Source of the DNA: Clostridia bacterium
GTDB taxonomy: Bacteria; Bacteroidota; Bacteroidia; Bacteroidales; 4484-276
Length of the DNA stretch: 35,981 nt
Assembly: GCA_009928785.1 (NCBI GenBank)
Contig: SABY01000028.1
Span: 1 to 35,981, forward strand
Reading direction: 5' to 3'
A program made the position numbers and the translations under genes. Each line of letters starts with the position of its first letter. Position 1 is the stretch's first letter. Below the pieces are notes generated by a model, which made no database searches, had not been told where the DNA came from, and saw only the letters and a program-made list of their open reading frames with translations. Positions 15,478-22,313 of this stretch are shown piece by piece.

Positions 15478-18400
15478 ATGAGAAACTTTACTTTAAATGT
15501 ATGGATGGGAATTTTATTCCTGTTGTTTTCGGCAACTGCTTTCGGGCAGTTCAAAATGCACGAACCCGCACAATCGCAGGTATGCTATTCTACCGACTAT
15601 CAGGCTACACCGCTGCGGTCGGTCACTTCTATCTTCACCGAAGATTTTTCGGGTGGCACTTTCCCGCCTGCTGGCTGGAGCATCGCAGGAAGCGGCCAAA
15701 CCAACTGGTCGGCGGCCGCTACCAACAATGCAGGCGGTGAGGCGCCTGAAGCAAGACTCAATTGGTCGCCACAATTTGTCGGCAACAGCAAGCTGGTATC
15801 TGCTGCTATTGCCACTTCGGGCTATAGTGCTTTGGTGCTCGAATTTAAACATAATGTGGACGACTATGGCGGAGGCTATATGCTAAAAGTAGAAACCACC
15901 AGCGACGGAACTACCTGGAATGAAGTGTGGTCGGTTCCGGTTTCAGGGTCTATGGGTCCCGAACAGATGACACTACTTATCGACAACGACGATGTAGGCT
16001 CTGATAATTTCAAGGTTGCTTTTACCTTCGATGGCGATTCTTATCAGCTCAATTATTGGTACATTGATGATGTTATGATTTCGGAAGCACTCGACTACGA
16101 TGCGACTGCAGTTTCGATGCAAATGCCCTGGCTTCTTGCTACCGGAACTTCCGTTGCGCCCGGAGCCACGGTGGCCAATATCGGTACCACAACGGCAAGT
16201 TTTGATGTAAGCTTTAAGATCATGGATGGAGGCACAGCCATTTATTCGCATACCATTGCAGTGGCTCAGCTCGAACCTTTTACAACAGAAATGATCACGT
16301 TTCCTGAATGGGTAGCCGTTACAGGGTCATTTCAGGCCGAGATTATGACGATGCTCTCCGGCGACCAAAACCCGGTAAACGATACTATGTCGATGCATGT
16401 GGATGTAATGGAAGGACTTGTAGCCAAAAAACCGCTCTACGAAGAGTTTACCAGTTCTACATGTGGCCCTTGTGTTAGTGCTAATATTGCCATTGGTGCA
16501 GTTTTGGACGCAAACCCTGACGAATACACATTAATAAAATATCAGATGAACTGGCCCGGTAGCGGCGACCCCTATTATACTGCCGAGGGTGGCGTGCGTA
16601 AGACGTATTACGGATGCTCTTTTGTGCCCGACCTTTATATCAACTCTTTCCAGCTCAATCCGGCTGGCAGCCTTACACAAACAATTTTTGACCAATACGC
16701 AACGGCGCTTACCGCCATCGATATCGACATTACTACAGCCACCATCGATGATGAAAATGTAATTTCTATAGAAACAACCATCAACCCGTTACTCAATTTT
16801 GCTGCAGGACTTAAAGCACATATTGTTGTCATCGAAAAACTTACCGTAGGCAATGCAGGTGGCAATGGCGAAACAGAATGGCACAATGTGATGATGAAAA
16901 TGCTGCCCGATGCCGCCGGTACTACCCTCGACGCCCTGGCCAGTGGTGTACCTGTAACGCTTAGCCAGACCTTCGACATGGACGAAACCAACATGGAAAC
17001 TCCCAACGACCTGGCTGTGGTAGTTTTTATTCAGGACAACACCGATAAAACAGTGCACCAGTCAGCCGTTATGGATGTATCAGGCACTTTTAGTTCTTAC
17101 AATGTCACCTACACAGTCAATGATGAAATGAACGCTCCCATCGAAGGTGCCGAGATTGTTATGGAAAGCAATGGATCCAAAGTTACCGATGCAATGGGTC
17201 AGGCTGTTTTTACAGGCGTTTATCCGGGCACCTATGCTTATGATGTAGAGGCGCCAGGCTTTTTCCCCACCTCCGGCAGCGTCACTGTTATCGATCAGAA
17301 TGTGTCAGAAACAGTATCAATGCAGGCACCTCAATATTATTGGTTCGAAATGTTTGATTCCGATATACCGGATGATTTTACCTCCTATGCCACCAACCCC
17401 GATTTCATGTACTGGTATGACGGGCATGTTATATTTTTCAGGCAGAGTAGTACTTCCAACCCAATTATGCTGGTAACACCATTAATTGATATTACACCGG
17501 CTGATAAAATTTATTTTGATGCAGGCCAACAAAATGGCGATCCACAATTGGAGTTTGGTACCGTAACCGATCCGAATAATCCTGAAACTTTTACGGTTAT
17601 CGAGACCTATTCGCCGGGAGCAGAGATGATGACTTTCGAATATGATCTTGCCGGATTGCCCGATGGCGAAGTTTATTTTGCATGGAAGCTGCCCAATAGC
17701 ACCTATTCATTTTTCAGTTTCGATAATATTATCATTACCGCCGGCGGCACTCCTCCGCCTCCTGTAGGCAACTGCGAAGACTTCGACGAGCTTACCGTAG
17801 GTGGCTATGTAGCTGAGCAACTGGGCGGCAACTGGACTACCTGGAGTAACGCCCCCGGAACAGCCGAAGATGCGCTGGTTTCCGATATGTATTCCATCAG
17901 CCCTTCCAATTCAATACTCGTGGAAGGTACTACCGATCTGGTGCACCTCATCACCGGCGAAAATATTACCTCCGGCGTTTGGAGCTACAGTGTTAACATC
18001 TATGTTCCGGAAGGGAAAACCGGCTACTGGAACTTGCAGAAAGATGTGGTTCCAGGTGCCGAGTGGGGCTTCCAGGTGATGTTTGAAGACGACATGACCA
18101 TGATTGTAGATGGAGGTGCTGCCGCTGCGGCTGTAATACCTTATCAATATAATACCTGGTATAACAATCAGGTAATTGTGGACCTCGACAACGACTGGTG
18201 CCAGTTTTATGTAGATGGAAATCTCGAACTGGAATATCAATGGACCTTAGGAACTTTTGGAACTGCTGGTGCACTTACGCTGGCCGGAGCCAATATCTTT
18301 GCCAATCCCGGAGCCACCGGCGTGCCGCCCGGTGCTTTCTTCGACGACATCTGCTTCACGGAAGTTGGCAACGCCGATTGCGATGATTTTGATGACCTCA

Positions 18401-19197
18401 CCGTTGGAGGATTTGTAGCTGATCAACTGGGCGAAATGTGGACTACCTGGAGCGGTGCCCCTGGTGGAACTGAAGATGCCCCCGTAAGCAGCGATTTTTC
18501 TAACAGCCCCGACAACTCCTTCGTGGTAAATGCAACCACCATCGATTTGATTCGTATGTTGAGCGATACCCCCATCGAAACGGGACAATGGCTTTATTCA
18601 AATTACATCTATGTTCCTTCTGGAAAATCCGGATATTTCAATGTCCAATCTGATCCTGTTCCCGGTCAGGAATGGGTTATCGAACTTTATTTTGATGAGG
18701 GCGGCACGGGTTCATTTGCCGGTGGAAGCACCGAAACCTTTAGCTATGCACCCGACACCTGGATTTTTGTTGAGGTCAACTTCGACCTGAATTCTGATCT
18801 GGCTCAGGTATTTTTTGATGGTGAATTGATGGTTGAATTTGCCAATGAATTCACCATTGGTGGTGTAGATTATTATGGCTCCGATACTGGCGGAGCGCCA
18901 GGTGCTTACTTTGATGATGTGTGTTTTGGACCGGGAATGGTCATAACAGGTATCGATGAAACCGCGCCTGTAACTACCCGCATCTATCCCAATCCTGCTA
19001 CCGATGTAGTGTATATCACATCTGGTCAGACGATTACTTCGGTGCAGATATTCAACTATGCCGGCCGACTGGTAGCCAATGAAGCGACCAACAGCGAGAG
19101 CTGCCGCATTAATACCCGGCAATATGCTCCGGGTCTTTACATTTTCCGCATCCAAACCGCCGAGGGATTTACCACCCAACGCGTGGTGATACAATAA
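15478..19197 (+). CDS. Large T9SS-secreted multidomain protein with Omp28-like domain
   Basis: A 1239-residue secreted protein. Its parts in order: signal peptide (1-~23, ending TAFGQ); a 'choice-of-anchor J'/MAM-like domain (~55-200, 'EDFSGGTFPPAGWSI'); a linker; an Omp28-like thioredoxin-fold domain (~315-540) with Cys329-Gly-Pro-Cys332; a carboxypeptidase-regulatory/PEGA-like beta domain (~545-620); a second anchor-J-like domain (~625-755); two copies of a ~200-residue LamG-like module (~765-965 and ~967-1163, each opening 'DDFDDLTVGGFVA' or similar and ending 'GAFFDDICF' or 'GAYFDDVCF'); and a type A T9SS sorting domain (~1168-1239, 'RIYPNPATDVVYI'). It would be exported by the Sec and type IX systems to the surface or medium, possibly as an adhesin or carbohydrate-binding protein. 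Confidence 0.88.
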   Translation: MRNFTLNVWMGILFLLFSATAFGQFKMHEPAQSQVCYSTDYQATPLRSVTSIFTEDFSGGTFPPAGWSIAGSGQTNWSAAATNNAGGEAPEARLNWSPQFVGNSKLVSAAIATSGYSALVLEFKHNVDDYGGGYMLKVETTSDGTTWNEVWSVPVSGSMGPEQMTLLIDNDDVGSDNFKVAFTFDGDSYQLNYWYIDDVMISEALDYDATAVSMQMPWLLATGTSVAPGATVANIGTTTASFDVSFKIMDGGTAIYSHTIAVAQLEPFTTEMITFPEWVAVTGSFQAEIMTMLSGDQNPVNDTMSMHVDVMEGLVAKKPLYEEFTSSTCGPCVSANIAIGAVLDANPDEYTLIKYQMNWPGSGDPYYTAEGGVRKTYYGCSFVPDLYINSFQLNPAGSLTQTIFDQYATALTAIDIDITTATIDDENVISIETTINPLLNFAAGLKAHIVVIEKLTVGNAGGNGETEWHNVMMKMLPDAAGTTLDALASGVPVTLSQTFDMDETNMETPNDLAVVVFIQDNTDKTVHQSAVMDVSGTFSSYNVTYTVNDEMNAPIEGAEIVMESNGSKVTDAMGQAVFTGVYPGTYAYDVEAPGFFPTSGSVTVIDQNVSETVSMQAPQYYWFEMFDSDIPDDFTSYATNPDFMYWYDGHVIFFRQSSTSNPIMLVTPLIDITPADKIYFDAGQQNGDPQLEFGTVTDPNNPETFTVIETYSPGAEMMTFEYDLAGLPDGEVYFAWKLPNSTYSFFSFDNIIITAGGTPPPPVGNCEDFDELTVGGYVAEQLGGNWTTWSNAPGTAEDALVSDMYSISPSNSILVEGTTDLVHLITGENITSGVWSYSVNIYVPEGKTGYWNLQKDVVPGAEWGFQVMFEDDMTMIVDGGAAAAAVIPYQYNTWYNNQVIVDLDNDWCQFYVDGNLELEYQWTLGTFGTAGALTLAGANIFANPGATGVPPGAFFDDICFTEVGNADCDDFDDLTVGGFVADQLGEMWTTWSGAPGGTEDAPVSSDFSNSPDNSFVVNATTIDLIRMLSDTPIETGQWLYSNYIYVPSGKSGYFNVQSDPVPGQEWVIELYFDEGGTGSFAGGSTETFSYAPDTWIFVEVNFDLNSDLAQVFFDGELMVEFANEFTIGGVDYYGSDTGGAPGAYFDDVCFGPGMVITGIDETAPVTTRIYPNPATDVVYITSGQTITSVQIFNYAGRLVANEATNSESCRINTRQYAPGLYIFRIQTAEGFTTQRVVIQ

Positions 19198-19225
19198 CTT
19201 TTTTCGCTTATGTTTTTTTGAAATT

Positions 19226-19254
19226 GGCTACCTGTTATGGGCAGCCTTTTTTTT
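19226..19254 (+). terminator. Rho-independent terminator after the T9SS gene
   Basis: GGCTACC and GGGCAGCC form a hairpin over a short loop, followed by eight T residues (19247-19254), 29 bases after the stop codon. Confidence 0.75.
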
Positions 19255-19335
19255 GGCTGAACCACCTCTCATGCGCAGAGCTAATGTTTGAAAGAAAATA
19301 TTTGTAAATAAATTTCTGAAAAAACAAAAAAGTAC

Positions 19336-19343
19336 TATTTTTG
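19336..19343 (+). promoter_or_regulatory. Putative -7 element of the tRNA-Gln gene
   Basis: TATTTTTG matches TAnnTTTG and ends 24 bases before the tRNA. A possible -33 (TTTCTG) lies at 19313. The short leader contains a small hairpin, TCCC TTTTTA GGGA. Confidence 0.6.
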
Positions 19344-19367
19344 CACTCCCTTTTTAGGGAAAAGGAT

Positions 19368-19443
19368 TGCCCGATGGTGTAATTGGCAACACGTCTGATT
19401 TTGGTTCAGAAGAGTCCAGGTTCGAGCCCTGGTCGGGCAACCA
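19368..19443 (+). tRNA. tRNA-Gln (anticodon TTG)
   Basis: A complete cloverleaf can be drawn. The acceptor stem TGCCCGA pairs with TCGGGCA. The anticodon arm is TCTGA-TTTTGGT-TCAGA with anticodon TTG (reads CAA, Gln). The T arm is CCAGG-TTCGAGC-CCTGG. The CCA end is encoded in the DNA. Confidence 0.96.
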
Positions 19444-19456
19444 AAAAAGTGAAATT

Positions 19457-19484
19457 AAAAGCCTTGCCTTGTGCAGGGCTTTTT
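19457..19484 (+). terminator. Terminator of the tRNA-Gln gene
   Basis: AAAAGCCTTGC pairs with GCAGGGCTTTT across a short loop, ending in a T run, 14 bases after the tRNA. Confidence 0.7.
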
Positions 19485-19493
19485 CATTTGTTG

Positions 19494-20162
19494 AAGAATC
19501 TACGAATGAGCGCGAAGGTTAGTCCACGAATGAGCGCGAAGGTTAGTCCACGAATTCACGCGAAAAATAATTAGCGATAATTCGCTTCATTGACGGAAAT
19601 TCGCGGACTGCATTTGGCGGAAATTCGTGGACTGAATTTAACGGGAATTTGCGGACTGTCAAAAGAATCCACGAATGAGCGCGAATCAGGCTAATTAACA
19701 CGAAAAAATAATTAGCGGTAATTCGCTTAATTGGCGGGAATTCGCGGACTGCATTTAGCGGGAATTCGCGGACTGTCACAAGAATCCACGAATGAGCGCG
19801 AATCATGCTAATTAACACGAAAAAATAATTAGCGGTAATTCGCTTCATTGGCGGAAATTCGCGGACTGCATTTGGCGGGAATTTGCGGACTGTCACAAGA
19901 ATCCACGAATGAGCGCGAATCATGCTAATTAACACGAAAAAATAATTAGCGATAATTCGCTTCATTAGCGAAAATTCGCGGACTGCATTTGGCGGAAATT
20001 CGCGGACTGCATTTAACGGGAATTCGCAGACAGTCAAAAGAATCCACGAATGAGCGCGAATCATGCTAATTAACACGAAAAAATAATTAGCGGTAATTCG
20101 CTTCATTGGCGAAAATTCGCGGACTGCATTTGGCGGAAATTCGCGGACTGTCAAAAGAATCA
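19494..20162. repeat. 117-bp tandem repeat array with a 24-bp internal sub-repeat
   Basis: About five units, starting near 19494 (degenerate first unit), 19670, 19787, 19903 and 20044. Each contains 'CCACGAATGAGCGCGAATCA', 'GCTAATTAACACGAAAAAAT', 'AATTAGCGGTAATTCGCTTC' and then one or two copies of a 24-bp sub-unit 'GCGGAAATTCGCGGACTGCA'. Units are 117 bp, or 141 bp with an extra sub-unit. The first unit begins with two 24-bp copies of ACGAATGAGCGCGAAGGTTA. Since 117 and 24 are both multiples of three, the reverse strand stays open for 203 codons, but this is a by-product of the periodicity. The 725 bases between the tRNA and acyP otherwise hold no gene. Confidence 0.9.
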
Positions 20163-20169
20163 GTAATCT

Positions 20170-20442
20170 CTATTTAACGACAAAACCTGAATAGTCTCCC
20201 GCTGGAATTTCCTGCACCAGCACCTGATCTACCCGCGCCCAGGTTGGGCCCTGATGGCACCAACTGACAAAACTTTCTATTGCGTCGGTCGGGCCTTGCG
20301 CTTCCACATACACCGATCCGTCGGCAAGGTTGCGCACAAATCCCGCCAGCGCCAGCTCCTGCGCCTGCTTGCGGGTGTGGTAGCGAAAACCTACATTTTG
20401 CACCCTTCCCTCAATCGTTATTGCGACAGCTTTTTCGTTCAT
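20170..20442 (-). CDS. acyP: Acylphosphatase
   Basis: A 90-residue enzyme that hydrolyses carboxyl-phosphate bonds of acyl phosphates. The phosphate-binding loop 'EGRVQNVGFRYHT' (11-23) contains the catalytic Arg20, and 'GFVRNLADGSV' (34-44) supplies the catalytic Asn38. Length and layout are standard. It starts 5 bases after the stop of the upstream unknown gene, so the two form an operon. Its stop codon is about ten bases from the repeat array. Confidence 0.95.
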   Translation of the reverse strand: MNEKAVAITIEGRVQNVGFRYHTRKQAQELALAGFVRNLADGSVYVEAQGPTDAIESFVSWCHQGPTWARVDQVLVQEIPAGDYSGFVVK

Positions 20443-20447
20443 ACTTT

Positions 20448-21017
20448 TTATATCGAAAGTCGTTTCATCACCAGCGATTCAATGCGTACGTAGAGCTTTT
20501 GCGGGCTAAAGCTCCGCCATTCGAGTGTGTTGAATTGGCCACCCAGCGCTAGGTAATAGTCGATGCGTGCAGCAGCAAACTCATCCACCACATGCGGGCG
20601 AAAGTTGAGCGCTACAATCCAGCCATCTTCCACTTCGTCAAACCATTCCTGGTAATAATCGTCTTCCGACGAATGGAAATTCATCACATTTTCACCTATC
20701 AAAATAAATTTGTTGATACCAGCCTCAATCAATGGCTCCACGATATTACGTTTCAAAAACATGATGTCGTTGTGCAGACAGTCGTTCCACTCGCCCATCA
20801 TTTCGATGATGACGTAGCCATCGCGGTAATTGGCATACAAAATTTTGATGTAAAGCGTGGATGAGCCAATTTCGTCCCACTGTGGATGGATGTAATAATT
20901 GTAAACGGCATGTGAAAATTCAAACTCGCTGTATTTTCGGTTGTAAAATGGCGACCGCTCGTCCTCCTCGGAAGCGTACAAATGGCGCCATGAATAAAAA
21001 GGTTCTATCTCGTGCAT
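20448..21017 (-). CDS. Conserved Bacteroidota protein of unknown function
   Basis: A 189-residue soluble, acidic protein with many aromatic residues and no signal peptide or membrane span. Segments 'EPFYSWRHLYASEEDERSPF', 'YNYYIHPQWDEIGSSTLYIK' and 'ILIGENVMNFHSSEDDYYQEW' look strongly conserved and match, from memory, an uncharacterised protein widespread in Bacteroidota. No catalytic motif can be named. The repeated pattern of a beta strand followed by an acidic loop ('FILIGENV', 'YVIIEMMGEW') suggests an alpha/beta fold. It is coupled to acyP by a 5-base gap. Confidence 0.75.
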   Translation of the reverse strand: MHEIEPFYSWRHLYASEEDERSPFYNRKYSEFEFSHAVYNYYIHPQWDEIGSSTLYIKILYANYRDGYVIIEMMGEWNDCLHNDIMFLKRNIVEPLIEAGINKFILIGENVMNFHSSEDDYYQEWFDEVEDGWIVALNFRPHVVDEFAAARIDYYLALGGQFNTLEWRSFSPQKLYVRIESLVMKRLSI

Positions 21018-21122
21018 TACTCCAAATAGTGTTTTGTTTTAAGGTGAGGCCGAAATGAGAAAATCAATGTGATGCTGGCAAACAGACTAAAATCGTTTTC
21101 TTTTTAAAAAATTAAAACCAGC

Positions 21123-21461
21123 CTATTGATTGCCTTTGTATATTTTGATGTTGATTTTTTCGTGCGTCACCAGGCCTTGTTTAACGGTTTTCTGAATAAA
21201 CGGCATGAGCTTATCGATATTTTCCGCAGAGTCGATAACTTCTATCAGCACGGGCAAGTCGTCGCTAAGACGCAGCACGCGGGTGGTATGTATGTGGCTG
21301 TTGGCGCCAAACCCCATCACCCCGCGAAAAACGGTGGCTCCGGCCAGCTTCAGTTCACGGGCTTTGAGCACGATGGCTTCATAGAGGTTTTTGCCTTCCC
21401 ACACGTCGGATTCGCCGATGTAAATGCGCAGCTTTACGCCGTTGGTATTTTCGTCCATCAT
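21123..21461 (-). CDS. DUF190 PII-like protein
   Basis: A 112-residue protein of the DUF190 family, whose known structures resemble PII signalling proteins (ferredoxin-like trimers). 'KLRIYIGESDVWEGKNLYEA' (10-29), 'GATVFRGVMGFGANSHIHTT' and 'LPVLIEVIDS' are the family hallmarks. The frame runs 34 codons further upstream, but that part lies inside crcB, so the start is placed at the ATG one base after the crcB stop. The tight coupling to crcB suggests a regulatory subunit or accessory of the fluoride channel; that role is inference. Confidence 0.85.
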   Translation of the reverse strand: MMDENTNGVKLRIYIGESDVWEGKNLYEAIVLKARELKLAGATVFRGVMGFGANSHIHTTRVLRLSDDLPVLIEVIDSAENIDKLMPFIQKTVKQGLVTHEKINIKIYKGNQ

Positions 21462-21462
21462 C

Positions 21463-21852
21463 TTATCCAATTTTATAATTAATAATAAAACGCGACAAAG
21501 CGTAGCCAGCAAACACCAGCAAAATGCCAAAGAAATTGCTAATGAAAACATTGACCAGCGCATATTTTATGTTGCCGTCGCGAAACAGTTGCAGGCTTTC
21601 AAATGCGAAAGTAGAAAAGGTGGTGAAGCTGCCAAAGACACCGATAAACAGGAAGTAACGAACGCCCTGCGTGATATTTTCGCGACCGAGCAATCCCCAG
21701 AAAAAACCGATGAGCAGCGAGCCAGCCAAATTTACGGCCAACGTGCCCCATGGAAATACGCCACCATAAATTTTGTGTGGCAATCCCGAAACCCAGTAAC
21801 GCAGCAAAGTGCCGCCGGCACCTCCTATTATCAGATAAACTATTTTGAGCAT
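21463..21852 (-). CDS. crcB: Fluoride channel CrcB/Fluc
   Basis: A 129-residue membrane protein with four spans (~4-24, 33-55, 64-84, 96-120). It forms dual-topology dimers that let fluoride leave the cell. 'GAGGTLLRYWVSG' (11-23), 'PWGTLAVNLAGSLLIGF' (34-50, Asn41) and 'GVFGSFTTFSTFAFE' (71-85) are the conserved pore segments. It is the middle gene of DUF493-crcB-DUF190. I looked for a fluoride riboswitch upstream and did not find a convincing one. Confidence 0.95.
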   Translation of the reverse strand: MLKIVYLIIGGAGGTLLRYWVSGLPHKIYGGVFPWGTLAVNLAGSLLIGFFWGLLGRENITQGVRYFLFIGVFGSFTTFSTFAFESLQLFRDGNIKYALVNVFISNFFGILLVFAGYALSRFIINYKIG

Positions 21853-21867
21853 AACCTTCCCTTTTTT

Positions 21868-22173
21868 CTATACAGCAAATTTTATCCCCGGCAACAGCTT
21901 GAGCCGCTGATAGAGGTATTGCAGTTGGTCGTTGTCGCGGATGGTAATATTTACCGTAAGGCTCACATATTTGCCTTTGCTGCTGTGCCGTGCGCTAATG
22001 AATTTGTGCGTAACCCCGGCATCTTCTATCACCAGCTCCAGGTTGCGTTTTTGAATGTCGGGTGCCTCGGTAGTTTCAAAGATTACTTTCAGATCGTAAT
22101 TTACCGGATATTCTATTTTCTCTTGATTGAAGGGATCGGTTGGATTATCAGAACTAAAAATGTTGTTTTTCAT
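21868..22173 (-). CDS. DUF493 family protein (YbeD-like)
   Basis: A 101-residue protein. From residue 20 it matches the DUF493/YbeD pattern ('EYPVNYDLKVIFET', then 'SSKGKYVSLTVNITIRDNDQLQYLYQRL'), a ferredoxin-like alpha/beta domain resembling regulatory ACT domains. The function is unknown. It precedes crcB by 15 bases and is probably in the same operon. Confidence 0.85.
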   Translation of the reverse strand: MKNNIFSSDNPTDPFNQEKIEYPVNYDLKVIFETTEAPDIQKRNLELVIEDAGVTHKFISARHSSKGKYVSLTVNITIRDNDQLQYLYQRLKLLPGIKFAV

Positions 22174-22272
22174 CAGGATGATTTTACGTTATTGTTGCGT
22201 CAGATTAACGATGGTGGGCAGAAATTTGTTTTGAACGTTGCTCCCATAAAATCACGAATGTCTTTGATGACG

Positions 22273-22305
22273 GTGGACTGCAGGCTGTAAAACTGTGGAC
22301 TGCCT
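22273..22305. repeat. Isolated copies of the array B motif
   Basis: GTGGACTGC at 22273-22281 and GTGGACTGCCT at 22295-22305 match the start of the array B unit (GTGGACTGCCTACT), 14 kb away. They sit just past the helicase stop codon. Confidence 0.35.
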
Positions 22306-22313
22306 TCAGCCAA

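Noticed and set aside
19543..20154. 203-codon minus-strand ORF with periodic peptide (NAVREFPP..., ANYFFVLISMIRAHSWIL)
   Set aside because: It lies wholly in the 117-bp array; the frame stays open because the unit lengths are multiples of three. No start context, family or promoter supports it.
22174..22313. Fluoride riboswitch upstream of the DUF493-crcB-DUF190 operon
   Set aside because: I looked for the conserved crcB-motif pseudoknot segments and could not find a convincing match.
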